DNA from: Strongyloides papillosus
Taxonomy: Eukaryota > Nematoda > Chromadorea > Rhabditida > Strongyloididae
Direction of reading: 5' to 3'
DNA: 64,000 nucleotides
Assembly: GCA_005656395.1 (NCBI GenBank)
Contig: SRSI01000010.1
Span: forward strand, 2,666,001 to 2,730,000
In this document: positions 27,083 through 38,290 of the stretch, piece by piece
How the letters are laid out: each line of letters begins with the position of its first letter
How positions within the stretch are numbered: position 1 is the first letter of the stretch
The notes under the pieces: generated by a model
The model's input: only the letters and a program-made list of their open reading frames with translations
Database searches by the model: none
Told to the model about the DNA's origin: nothing
Position numbers and translations under genes: made by a program

Positions 27083-29551
27083 TTAACAAATATCTGCATA
27101 AATACTTGAAATAGAAATACCATTATCACAATCCATATTTTCTTCCACCAATATAGAACACCTTGTTTCTTGAGCTAACTTTAGAAAATTCATTGTTACT
27201 TCTCTTAAGTTGACATCTTCAGAGGAGGAACAATCTTTTATAGTACTTTGAGTTTGTAAATTATTCAACCATTTATCCACTATATTATCTTCCTTATTTA
27301 ATAACACTCCAGCTAATTGTATAACTTCCGACCTTATTTCGACATCTTTTATATTATCAATTATTTTTAGTAAATTTATTTTATTTGTTCTTAAAATTTC
27401 CCTTATTTTAGATGAGACTCCACCATACTCCAGACAAAGACATTTTATGAAGTAAATGACTTTTTGAAGAAGGTTTTTTAAATTTTTCCTTGATGCATCA
27501 TTTGATTGATTAAAATGAATTGATCTTTCAAAAATAACATCTATAATAATTTTTATATGTTTCATAATTATATCTAGTAGATATGGTAAACGTTCAGTAT
27601 CATACTTGTAAAATAATACTCCACGCAATAGTATAATAATAATTCTTGATTTATTTATATCCATAGTACTATAAACAAAGAGATTCATTAGTGTTTGGAG
27701 GCTTCCATCAACCTTAAATAATTTATCAACGCCTACTTTAAATATTTCTTCCACTTGAAAATGATATGTCAGGTTTTTGAATGTTATTAGACAATTATCA
27801 AAAACTTCTTCAATATTTTTTATTTTTTCACTACTTTCTGTATTAATATTTTGTTTATTTTCCCGCTTCAATTCTTCTAAACAGTAATTGATTGTAAAAA
27901 TGAAAAGATAAAAAATGTTTTTGTCAATTAGAAATACTTTGAACTCCAGACTTTTACTAGATAATCTACATAAAAACCACGTACAGTATTTGAAAAATGT
28001 GATATCACTCATTGTTAAACTATTCATTATAATATTACTAATACTCTTAATAATAGTATTTTCCATTTTATCTGCATCTAAAATTGAACAAAATATTTTG
28101 TAGCATTCTAATATAACTCTTTCGCTTCCTATTTTTCTATTACCTTCACTTAGTGAGGAAGTAGTAACAATTGAAAAAGCAATATCAACAAGATTATTCC
28201 TAACAAATTCGATTACATACTTTATAGAACCAGATTGAATAAAGGCATTTATACAACTAAGAGCATGATAATGTATATACTCACGTTCACTTCCTTTAAG
28301 AATTTTTAATAATATTTCTACTCCATTTTTTGACAAAGAATATTCTTTCATATTGTCATTATCCAAAATAAGGTGCTTCAAACATTCAATAAGCCAAATA
28401 ATTTCTTTCCTTTCAAAATAATAACTTTGGTCATACAAATTTACACTTGAAATTGTTAGAATTTTATTAAAATACTCAAATATTCTATTCATAATAAATG
28501 GTTTTCTTGTGTACTTTGTTAGAATTTTTGAAATATCTCCCGATAATGATAAAATTGCATGAAGAATTGACAAAGCATAATATCCATAACCATATCTATT
28601 AAATTGATCTTTGACAATTCTTTTTCCTAATGTATCAATAAAGACTAAATTATTATCTAATATTGAATTTATTATACATCCTATTGTTTTTGAATTATAT
28701 GTTAAATGACAAAGGCATTCTAAAAGTCTTTCTAAACTTAATGAATTTGTTCTATCAATACCAATAGTATTCATAATATCCATAATAAACGGTCTTGCTT
28801 GATTTTCTTTTTCAATTGATAAATATTTAATTATTTTGTATGCTTTACTTCGAACTTCAATATCATCATCAAGAAGATTATTAAGTATATTTTTTCTACA
28901 ATCTTCTGTAAATTGATCCTGACTTGGATCTAGGTTTTCAGTAAAACTAATCACTGAATTAGGATAACTTTCTGTCTTGAATATTGATTTTATTTCCGTC
29001 ATCCTCCCACTTTCAATTCCATTGGTTTGACAATTTATTTGTGGATTAGCATTAGCTATTGATGTATGAGACATATTTGACATCATCGATGGAGTACAGG
29101 ATGGTGTTGCTACATTATAACTTTGAGAATCAAAGTAATGATTCTGCATCCATTGTTGTGTTTGAAAATTTCTGCTATTTGATATACAATTCTCCGTAAT
29201 AGGTTGTTGATAGGTATTCATTAATGGATTTAAGCTGTTTTCAATTGCATAATTAATTGATCTCAATGTTTGTGTAGTTTTATTCAAAGGGTAATTTCCT
29301 TGATTGTTATATATATTGTTACTTATCAATTGTTGTTGGTAGTAGGAGGATTCATATGGATATGTATAACCTCCAGACATAGTTTCTGAGCAAGGTGTTA
29401 CTGAACTTGATAATGATGGTATTTGTCCAAGTTGGTTTGTGTAGTTAGGTAGTAAATAGTTTGATGTTGCCGATATTGTTTGACATATAGAATATGGTAA
29501 AGCTTTATTTGACATAGACGGATTGCCAACATTATGATTATAAGGATCCAT
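27083..29551 (-). CDS. divergent beta-catenin (armadillo repeats)
   Basis: Single-exon frame of 822 residues with a clear ATG. Beta-catenins act in Wnt signalling with TCF factors, or at cadherin junctions. Residues 1 to about 205 are Asn/Gln/Ser/Tyr-rich and disordered. From about 220 to 760 the protein is a helical armadillo array. Three places align by eye with vertebrate beta-catenin: NLLDDDIEVRSKAYKIIKYL (first repeat, LLNDEDQVVV-like), YGYYALSILHAIL (YYAITTLHNLL-like), and FERKEIIWLIECLKHLIL followed by a KNGVEIL segment (EKLLWTTSRVLKVLS with GGMQAL). The length is like nematode BAR-1 and WRM-1. No DSGxxS phosphodegron is visible near the N-terminus. The strong divergence suggests a BAR-1, WRM-1 or SYS-1 type rather than the conserved junctional HMP-2, but I cannot decide which. 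Confidence 0.8.
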   Translation of the reverse strand: MDPYNHNVGNPSMSNKALPYSICQTISATSNYLLPNYTNQLGQIPSLSSSVTPCSETMSGGYTYPYESSYYQQQLISNNIYNNQGNYPLNKTTQTLRSINYAIENSLNPLMNTYQQPITENCISNSRNFQTQQWMQNHYFDSQSYNVATPSCTPSMMSNMSHTSIANANPQINCQTNGIESGRMTEIKSIFKTESYPNSVISFTENLDPSQDQFTEDCRKNILNNLLDDDIEVRSKAYKIIKYLSIEKENQARPFIMDIMNTIGIDRTNSLSLERLLECLCHLTYNSKTIGCIINSILDNNLVFIDTLGKRIVKDQFNRYGYGYYALSILHAILSLSGDISKILTKYTRKPFIMNRIFEYFNKILTISSVNLYDQSYYFERKEIIWLIECLKHLILDNDNMKEYSLSKNGVEILLKILKGSEREYIHYHALSCINAFIQSGSIKYVIEFVRNNLVDIAFSIVTTSSLSEGNRKIGSERVILECYKIFCSILDADKMENTIIKSISNIIMNSLTMSDITFFKYCTWFLCRLSSKSLEFKVFLIDKNIFYLFIFTINYCLEELKRENKQNINTESSEKIKNIEEVFDNCLITFKNLTYHFQVEEIFKVGVDKLFKVDGSLQTLMNLFVYSTMDINKSRIIIILLRGVLFYKYDTERLPYLLDIIMKHIKIIIDVIFERSIHFNQSNDASRKNLKNLLQKVIYFIKCLCLEYGGVSSKIREILRTNKINLLKIIDNIKDVEIRSEVIQLAGVLLNKEDNIVDKWLNNLQTQSTIKDCSSSEDVNLREVTMNFLKLAQETRCSILVEENMDCDNGISISSIYADIC

Positions 29552-31808
29552 TAATATTTTTACTGTAACAATAACTAAACATAATATATATAAAAATTAG
29601 TGGTTATTTATCAATATTTTTAATAAAATTTTTAAAGTAATTAGTTTAAAAATTTTTTAGGAAATATTGAGCATAATACTAAGTGTTCCAGCATTAAAAA
29701 GGCGCGTAAGAAAGTGACCCTCGTGTGTAGTATAGAGACAATCTATAACAGGACAATATAAATGAGATGATCAGAAATGGCAAGTTTATCGTGTAACTTT
29801 TTCACTATTTAAAAATCTCACATTATGGGAAGTGCACAAGACATATTTTATATTTTAATTTATTCGAATATTACATTTAAAATTTATTGCTTGCCAAATT
29901 TTATATAAATTAAGACATGTAAGTGATTAATTATTGTGTAGAGATCTAAAAAATCAAAGTTGATTTGAGTTTATACATAGTATTTGTTATAAGATAAGTA
30001 CTATTTAGTAATAAAATAAAGTAATTTAATACTTTTAAACATAAAATTTTCCGACTACGTATGAAATATATCTACACAAAACATTTTTTTAATATTCATT
30101 AAAAGAGTTTACTGTATATTTATTGTACGAAAATATTAATAAATTATCAAAATATTATAAAATTTACTCAAACCACATACAAGAATTTAAAATACATCTA
30201 AATAGGAACCCAAAATATTTAAATTACAACACGAGTTAGTGTTATAAAAAGGAAAATAAAAAGTTCAGAATGAACAAGACTCATAAAATAATAATAAAAA
30301 CAAAAGTTATATAATTGCTTGATTTCACCTTCAATATTATGTTTTTAGCACAATTATATATTAATTAACTTTAAGTGTTGTCTTTTTGTAACTTGAGTTC
30401 ACCTTGAAGAGTTAATGTAAATCATTCTTGACTATATAAAACAACTCATTTAATGTAACATAGTTCATTTTTTTATAATTATCAATTGTTATTTTTAAAT
30501 GTTGACAGTTGTTTTTAGCCTCCTGACATTTCACAGATAATTATTGCTATTAATTGCAGTTATTGTTTTAAAAGTTATTTATAATTACTGTCATATTAAT
30601 ACATAAATGCACAGTATTTGTCATATTTATGAAAAAAATAAATCAAGTGCCATCTATGAAGATGATCAAAATATTATTTACAATTAAATTATTTAAATGA
30701 TATTTCTTAACGATACAAACTGGAAAGTTTTCCATTCATTAACAATATTAAAATTTATTTTAATATTAAAAAACACTAATGGTTTTCAAAAACTTTACAA
30801 ATAAAAATAATCCTGCCAAATAACTAATTCTTATCAACTATCTTTTCGAACATCAACTGCTCCTTAAACAATTCTAAAAATTAATCGAATCTCCCAATCG
30901 TTGAATAAAACGTTACGTTCTTATTTGTTAAATAACAACAATAAAAAATGATGACAACAAAGTGATGTTTATGTCGTATAAAAAGAGAAAGATACTTTAT
31001 ATCTCATTTATCATAGCTAAACTACTTGAATGTCATCATTCTTACCATTTATATTCTAGGGTAGCGTAAGCCTGTAGATCTTTTTTGGTATTTAAAATTT
31101 GATGATCTCCGTGGTTGTTATGTCATTTCATTTCATTGATTTATAGATTAAACAGCCATAAACGTTTCACCTCGTACTCTTGGATTTGTATTATCATTAG
31201 GTACTTATAAATTATTTCGGTCAAATAGAACATCTTTCTGAAAATTTATAAGAAATATGATTATTCGGGTATAATTGACGGAACTACCATAAAAGTACTC
31301 TCAAAGCGATTAATGTGCACTATAATAAAAAGCGCGCCTTTGGTGGTTATATTGTGTGAAAATTGAGTCATTATTACTGTTTGCCATAGAATTTTCTCAT
31401 TTTGTCCGACTTAGTTGCAATAATATCTAATAATTTTTTATTTTTATTTCTTTCTGTTTTGTATGAACTCAAATAAATTTGGGTATTAATTTGGTAATTT
31501 CAAATAAATTTGAATATTATTATGACAATTTTAAAAAAATTTGAATATTATTATGATAATTTCGAGTAAATTTGAGTATTGCTGTGATAATTTTACATAA
31601 TTTTGAATATTACTATGCTGCTTTCTATAATGCTTTATATTATATTGTTGTTTAAATTTTGTTAGATTTTAAGACATTTCAACTTTTAACATTTTGCCGA
31701 ATTGTATTCAGTTAATATCGTCTTCAATTGGTTTGTTAACGCGGCCTTATCATAGGAATTTTAATTTTATGATTTTAGGTTTTCTTTGAAAGAGTGTATG
31801 GTATAGAC
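29552..31808. promoter_or_regulatory. divergent promoter region, beta-catenin / FANCD2
   Basis: This 2.26 kb region separates divergently transcribed genes, so it must hold both promoters. It is slightly less AT-rich than other spacers near 29690-29760 (upstream of beta-catenin) and at 31030-31400 and 31700-31808 (upstream of FANCD2). A pyrimidine-AG site, GATTTTAG, ends at 31778, 30 bp before the FANCD2 ATG. It could be a spliced-leader or 5' UTR acceptor. A 31-bp tandem repeat lies at 31471-31656. Confidence 0.55.
31471..31656. repeat. 31-bp tandem repeat upstream of FANCD2
   Basis: Five clear units of exactly 31 bp start at 31471, 31502, 31533, 31564 and 31595, with a decayed sixth at 31626-31656. 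Each unit has the pattern (A)nTAAATTTGaaTATTattaTGaTAATTTy. Units 2 and 3 are nearly identical and the outer ones diverge. The array ends about 150 bp before the FANCD2 start codon. Confidence 0.85.
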
Positions 31809-34800
31809 ATGTCCTTTTTTGCTAGTTCTGATGAAGTCAACGAGACTCATAATAGCGATTTGGATAAAGAAAACAATCTCCCGCCACGGTCGCAATGCTT
31901 TCGCAGAAGAACAGGTTAGTTTTTACAAAGAGGAATTTAGTAGTTATTTTTTTTCAGAAGATGTTAATTATGATTCTTTTGATGACTCACCAGATAATGG
32001 GATTGATGACCTTAGCAAATTGACTCAACATGCTAACAAGAAGGTGTTACACACGCAGAGCATGGTAAATAAGAATGACCGTAATGGTAGTCAGTTACAT
32101 GGGTCCACAAAGAAGATTCCTTTACCCAAGGAATTGGAGGATTTGTTTAAAAACGTTGGGCTAGAGATTGTTGAGACTGATGAATATTCCGCTTGCGTCA
32201 GTGTTGTCGACGGCTCTGTTGAGTACAAAAACTTTATCAGTGGATTGGAAAGTCACCTGAAGTCTCTCGATGCTGATAGGATTATGCCCGTTCTTTTGTC
32301 AATCATCACACTAGAGAATGAGTCAAAGTCATTTGGGATTCTGGAGGTTTTGTCAAGGCCAATTAGGATTAATGAGAATTTCTTCAGCAGTTTCCTCCAG
32401 ATATTGATCTCAATGAAAGTGTTGCAAACTAGGATACTCCAGGAAATTTTTAAGTTTTTTGGAAGAAGTACCTCTGAAGACACGATGGTAAAAACGGCCT
32501 GTGACATCTATCTTGACTTATTGAAGGACACTGGTGAAATATATGAACAGGAAAAGATCTGCACTATTATCTCCAGTTTGAAGTACGACACATTTGACAT
32601 TGTATATAGAAACGAGCTTGCAGGATTTGTCTATGGGTTCATTCAAGATTTTAAATTAGAAAATGAACTATATCGGGAGTTAATGAAATGGATAAAGCGA
32701 AGTGATTTAGATGACTGTGAGAACTTTAGACTGGCATTGCTTGAGTCGGTAAAAAATGTTGCTGCTGATCCTGTAAATATTAAATCCGAATGTTTTGCAC
32801 TCATCATGAATATTAACATTTTTGAATGTGATAGTGCCATTGAAGTCATAAATTACACGTCCATGGCATTAACATCTGATAATAAAAATCAAATTGTACT
32901 ATTTTTGTTGGCATTGGGGCAAAATCTTAGATTTGATAAATTTAAAGAATCGCCTGGTTTTGACAAGATCATTTGTAATATGTTCTGCAAGATTATGATG
33001 TTAATAACAAATTATGGAGCAAATGGAATAAATATCGTTTTGAGCGTTTTGAATGGTTCTGGCAACAATAAAACTATTACGTCAGCTGATTTTGGTGTTA
33101 CTAGTGATGTCACGGAGGAAGAATTAATGGATATGGATGTAAACGATGAAGATGGAAATGACGTTGATGAGGAAGATAAAGGAGAGGAAACAGTTTTGAA
33201 ACGCCGCTTCTCTGAGTTTGACTATATCTTATCATTTGCTACTATATTTGAATATCTTAATCCTCCCACTAATAAAGTAAAGGATATTGCCAAATTAATG
33301 GTAGCAAACATCAAAAACCATCGTGAGTCGCTCGATGAAGATCGCGAATTCATAAGCACGTTATTAAAGTGTGGTGATTTTCCTATAAAATACTTGGAAG
33401 CATTGATGTATGTTGGCGAATATTTCTTAAAGGAAAACAATCCAGATGTAAATGAAATGGGTAAACATATTTTCCTAGAAATGTTTTCAAATTTGGATTA
33501 TAATAGGGAGGAAATCATCGCTTTGTTAGTTGATAATATATTGTCAAAGGATGATGTTAGTTACAATGCTTTACGAACTATTCATATGATTGTTAAGAAA
33601 TGTCCCTATGAATTTTCTAGCCACATAGATTATTATCTGAAAAGAACAAGCGATCAATGTACGAAGTTTGAGCCGAGATTACTGAGAGTTTTCTTCAAGA
33701 TATTATCTTCCCTCTCTATTTCATGTAGTGAAGAACAGGTGGGGACACAAATTTCTTCACTTTACGAAAAATTTGATCAGTATTTAAAATCTACTGATAA
33801 TAATTCATTCCGTGTGGCATTATCAGCAAATATCGTTCGAATCTGTGAACTAATTCGTAAAGATCCAGAAAAGTATTCGTCTGAGATAAGTGCACTTCTG
33901 GAGAAACTGGATTGTTGTTCAAGTTATCTTCCAGAGTTTAGGGCTTATTATTTTTCTGAATTCAGTGTAAATTTGAAAGGCGGATATAAAACGTTCTCGA
34001 AGCAATCAAAGGAGTTAGTCGAGTATATGAATAAAAATGTTTTGAATTATGTTAAAGATACATATTTTATGTGCTTAGAGAAACCACCCAGCTATGCTTC
34101 TTCTGAAAGTGATGACTTCTGTCCACTATTCGAAGGGTACAATAGTTTAGACGCACGGTATTGGGTGAAACATACCACATTCTTAAAACGGGACTTAAGC
34201 CTAGGTATTTGGAATGTCGAAATGCTCAATCCTCTAATTCCTATGATTCAGTTTATGTATCAAGTACTACGATTATTAAACAAATGGAAACAACAGGATG
34301 ACAAGGCTTCTCTTGAGAATTTATACTTTATTTTCGGTAAGTACTATTTTAAACTATATTTTTCCTAATGACTACTTTTTTAGAAGCAAACATTGACCTT
34401 CGAGGAATTGGATCGATGATTAAAAAAGAAAATCTAAACGATAGAGAAATTTCAGACCTTAGATTTGGTATTTTATTTCTACTTGACTATATTGGTAACT
34501 TACTGAATACATTTGCTGATTGTCGTTGTTCTCCTAAACACAACGAAATTCTACAAAAAAAGTATAGGTTATACGTCAAGCTTGAAGATGTATTTTATAA
34601 TATTGTTAATACTAACTATAAAACATGCTTCAAGTTGCCTAACCTACTAAGCAATGGCTATAGTGTTTCAAAAAATTCACTTATGCTATTTGGACTAAAG
34701 AAAAGTAATTTACCGGTAAAAGTAAAAAAAGATCTTAAAACTGAAGTGGATCACGACAAGAATATAGTAGACAATGAGGATAACAATATGGGAAATGGTA

Positions 34801-36407
34801 ACATTGGGACTTTACAAGTATTTGGAAATACTCAAACTCCAAATGGCAAAAAGGATTCAAAGAAATCTTACTTCAAAATTCTACCTTTTACCAAAATCAG
34901 TGAACACACAACTCCGTTCACTGTTAGCGTCTTAGTAAAATGTGTTGACGCGTTTTTAGAGTCTCCACTTCTACTCAACACTGTATTTAATGGATTGAAC
35001 GTGGCAATAAGTAGAATTGAAAGTAGCTTTGTGACTAAAAAGACTACTAACTTTGGATTTCTAAAGAATTCTAAATGTCCGGAGATATTCTTTCCCTACA
35101 TTGATAAACAGAGTAAAAAGGATTTAAGAGAACTTCTGTCTAATTGCGTTACTCCAATGATGACTGTTTTTAATTATTGCAAAGAAGATGTAACAGATGA
35201 GTCGGAAAACTCACCATATCAAAGTTTTGCTGAACAGAGTTTGAAAATTATACTCCGAAGTATGAAATTTAGTACTAATAACAATGATCGTAGTGGTAAA
35301 GCCAAAATAGAGGATATGATTTTTCAATTTATTTCTGAAAAATCTGCAAGCTCAGTATGTGATAACGATGTTGCTGTTACAATATTCAATTACTTCCTGG
35401 AAAGTAGAAATTGCTTAATCACGTCTAGCACAATGGCTGTATCAGTAATAGAAATGTTACTTGACTTTATTGGAGAAAATGAATTATTACGTCTAAAACT
35501 CGCAAAAAAGTGTTTGGACCTACTTGACTACCCATGGCCTGAGAAAAATAGTGCTAACTCTTCAACGGTTCCGTATTGCAAAGATACCGCAAAAATTCTA
35601 GAGATATATTTTAATTTACTTCCACCAAAATACCAAATTCTTGCTGCTGTATATATGGTAACCAAAAAACTGGTTTATCTGGCCCCTATAAAAGATCAAA
35701 AAGAGTTGATGGAAATGAGTTTCACTTATAGTTTTAACTATGGGAAAATTGCTGTATCTGATCCTGAAGAATTGCGTCCATTTAATGCCACAACACCGAA
35801 AACACTGTCTTATCTTTACAGTGTTTGTTTCGCAACTCTAAATGGAGCAACACAAAAATATCTAGCAAAAAACGAAACTCTTCAAAATCAAAGTTTGGAA
35901 AAGCAATTAAATAATTGGTATTTTTCGGTTACTTGCTTTAGTAAGTTAACTGATTTTATATGTGTACAAAAATTTCGTACAAAGTCCATTCTTTCTACAG
36001 TTGTTAAAGAAGGAAAGAAATTCTTAGATTTTATAACTTCAAATAAGTCTTCATTTATGGAGCATGCTAATAATCAAGAAATTTTTAATCAACAAAAAGA
36101 AAGATTTGAACAAATATTTGATGGCATTGAAAGAGCCCATTATAATATATCGTCCTATAATAATGAATTCCAAAAGAAACTTACAGGTGCAACTTTAAAG
36201 CTTTTCCCACAATTTACTTGTGGCTTCACATCATTCAAAAGACTCTTCAACAATATCTTGAAAATTAGTGCTGCTAGTGCATCTCTTTCTGAAAAAGCAA
36301 GAAAACGAAGCAGCAATGTCGAGAAGAATGTTGAGCCGAAACAAAAAAAAAGAAAAAGTAGTAAAAAGGCAGCACCTCTTGAGGAGATTGAAAATATGGA
36401 GATGTAA
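31809..36407 (+). CDS. fcd-2: Fanconi anaemia protein FANCD2
   Basis: FANCD2 pairs with FANCI as a DNA clamp at interstrand crosslinks and stalled forks, and is activated by monoubiquitination. Exons 31809-31914, 31958-34336 and 34384-36407 join across phase-1 introns of 43 and 47 bp into about 1502 residues (human about 1450). The protein is a long alpha-solenoid. Segments that align by eye with human FANCD2 include YKNFISGLESHLKSLD (human EEFVSGLESYIED), a conserved block around LFEGYNSLDARYWVKH, and the helical C-terminal region with VVKEGKKFLDFI. An acidic stretch lies near 33110-33190. The tail is a Lys-rich nuclear-localisation-like segment (KQKKRKSSKKAA). The first ATG is followed by a short Ser/Glu-rich exon, and a candidate trans-splice acceptor sits 30 bp upstream. 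The gene symbol is by presumed orthology to C. elegans. Confidence 0.88.
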
Positions 36408-36842
36408 AATTTTAGATTTCATTATTTTTTTGTAATTGCTGTATTTAATTTAATGTATATAATTTTCTAATCATTTATCTTAGACCTTTCACGGTCTTAT
36501 TTACCAATTAAATATTTTGTATTTTTATTCTATTGTGAATTTTTAAAGAATGAAACTTCTATACATTTTTAGTCGTTTTCTTATCATTTTTCCATTGAAA
36601 ATAATATCATGGATAAAGTATTCTTTTGCCTTGACAATTTATAATTCCTATTGAACAATCGAGAAAGTATGTCTCACAAAATTAAAATGTAAAGAAGATA
36701 GTCTAAATTTCTGCTAAGAGAATATGTCTTGGAACGATAATCTTGTTATTAATATATTTTTTGGAATAATATTTCACATCTTTAAAATATTAATATATCT
36801 GATTACATTCAGAATTCTTAATTTCTAATTACCTCCTAAAAA
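36408..36842. other. spacer between FANCD2 and NIFK
   Basis: A 435-bp AT-rich gap between two same-strand genes. TTACATTCAG ends at 36812, 30 bp before the NIFK ATG, and could be a spliced-leader acceptor. The spacing is near the upper range for a nematode operon. Confidence 0.4.
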
Positions 36843-37511
36843 ATGGGTCCAAAGCTTCTTAAGAAAAAAGTTGTTAAAAAGGTTAAAGTACCAACTGTTG
36901 AAAGCACAAAAGCACCAGTTAAAGTTACGGCAGATATTCAGTTATCTAAAGAAAAACAATCAGAGGAAAATGAGACAACAAACACTCCTAAGATCGTCAG
37001 AACATTTCCAAAGTTTTCAAAGAAAAAAATAACTAGAGATCCAGAAGCTTTTTCAGCAATTATAAAGATATCTCGTCTTCCATATGGTTTCTTTGAACAA
37101 GAACTTTTAGATTTTTTTACTCAATTTGGTAAAGTTGTTCGCGTTCGTGTACCAAGGTCAAAGAAGACATTGAATTTTAAGAGATATGCATACGTAGAAT
37201 TTGATATTCCAGAGGTAGCAGAAATAGTTGCTGAAACTATGGATAATCATATGATGTTTGATGGTTTAATAAAGGTGCAACAATTAAAGTATAAGGACGT
37301 TCCAGACAAATTCTTTATTAGTCGCAGAGTTATTCTTCATTTTAGTAAAAATAGGACAACCGTAGCTAAGGAAATTAAAAAAAGATCTAAAATATATGAT
37401 GATGACAAATGGTCCCAGGTTCAAAAGAAAATCAAGGATAAGTATAAGGAAAAACAAGAAAAGTTGGTTAAATTGGGTATTAATTACCAAATTCCTGAAA
37501 TCCAACATTAA
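36843..37511 (+). CDS. NIFK/Nop15-type nucleolar RRM protein
   Basis: This family (human NIFK, yeast Nop15) binds pre-60S ribosomal RNA and is needed for ITS2 processing in the nucleolus. The 222-residue single exon has a Lys-rich N-terminus (about 1-65), one RRM (about 70-148) and a basic C-terminus. The RRM shows an RNP2-like IKISRLPYGF and an RNP1-like KRYAYVEF. The family signature PEVAEIVAETMDN (human AKIVAETMNN) follows, then a GLIKV segment and KYKDVP. The C-terminal KRSKIYDDDKWSQVQKKI segment is basic and helical. It lies 435 bp downstream of FANCD2 on the same strand. An AATAAA lies about 65 bp after the stop, overlapping the 3' region of the convergent POLR3K gene. Confidence 0.88.
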   Translation: MGPKLLKKKVVKKVKVPTVESTKAPVKVTADIQLSKEKQSEENETTNTPKIVRTFPKFSKKKITRDPEAFSAIIKISRLPYGFFEQELLDFFTQFGKVVRVRVPRSKKTLNFKRYAYVEFDIPEVAEIVAETMDNHMMFDGLIKVQQLKYKDVPDKFFISRRVILHFSKNRTTVAKEIKKRSKIYDDDKWSQVQKKIKDKYKEKQEKLVKLGINYQIPEIQH

Positions 37512-37634
37512 ACGTCTATTTTTTGTATATCAATTATTTGTTTTTTTTTATTGTTAATATCAGTTTTATTGTTTTGAATAAAAAATTTTTGTATGGTAAT
37601 TTTATTTAAAAGTTAAAAAAAAACAAATGTAAAA
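37512..37634. terminator. convergent 3' ends of NIFK and POLR3K
   Basis: Only 123 bp separate the two stop codons. AATAAA on the + strand (about 37578-37583) and TTTTATTT (about 37600; AAATAAAA on the minus strand) are candidate poly(A) signals for the two genes, so their 3' UTRs probably overlap. Confidence 0.6.
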
Positions 37635-38008
37635 TTATTCTTTCCATCTATGACAACATTCATTTGCAGCACATCTATAAAAAATAGTCATAGGCTCATC
37701 AGCACTTCTCGTTTGAAGCTGCATAAAGTAAGCTCTTTGTCCTCCACATTTAGGACATTTTTCGTCCGTTACTTGAGCATTATCCCATGAACTTGGTCCA
37801 CCCAGTACTTCGTCCATATCTTTTAATTGTGGATAATATTTACTACGTATCTATTGAAATAATATTTTATTTTCATATATCAAAAACTTACTTTTCCTGG
37901 AATATTTTGCCAATAACTACAATTTATACATTTTAATATGTTGCATCCATGTGATTTATGTTCAGTAACCTTCAGCAGTGTTCCACATTCAGGACAAAAT
38001 AAAAGCAT
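37635..38008 (-). CDS. RNA polymerase III subunit POLR3K (RPC11/RPC10)
   Basis: This small subunit gives RNA polymerase III its RNA-cleavage activity and acts in termination and reinitiation. Exons 38008-37892 and 37850-37635 join across a 41-bp phase-0 intron into 110 residues (human 108). The N-terminal zinc ribbon shows CPEC at residues 5-8 and CINC near 27-30. The linker holds LGGPSSW (human LGGAAAW). The C-terminal TFIIS-like ribbon has CPKC, the catalytic hairpin [10 protein letters not shown] with its Asp-Glu pair, and [10 protein letters not shown]. The start MLLFCPECG matches the family start exactly. It lies 282 bp downstream of Sec61 alpha on the same strand and could be its operon partner. 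The identity is unambiguous, since the hairpin and spacing differ from RPB9 and RPA12. Confidence 0.96.
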
Positions 38009-38290
38009 ATTTATTAATAAATAGTTCTAACAATTAATTTTTTTAAATTTATTATCAAACGAAATTTTCAAAAAATTGGAATAACGGTACTCCGGAATAC
38101 TACTTCTTTAGAAGGTATTTGTCAAAAGTAAGAATAGAATAATAACGCCAATTCGTGTGCTGAATAAGATAGAACATCATTAAGTCTTAAACCCGATAGA
38201 CTAAGAAAACAAATTACTAACAGTTTCAAATTTTTATTATAAATAAAAAATATTTAAACAACTTGTTTACAAAAAAATTATCCAAAAATA

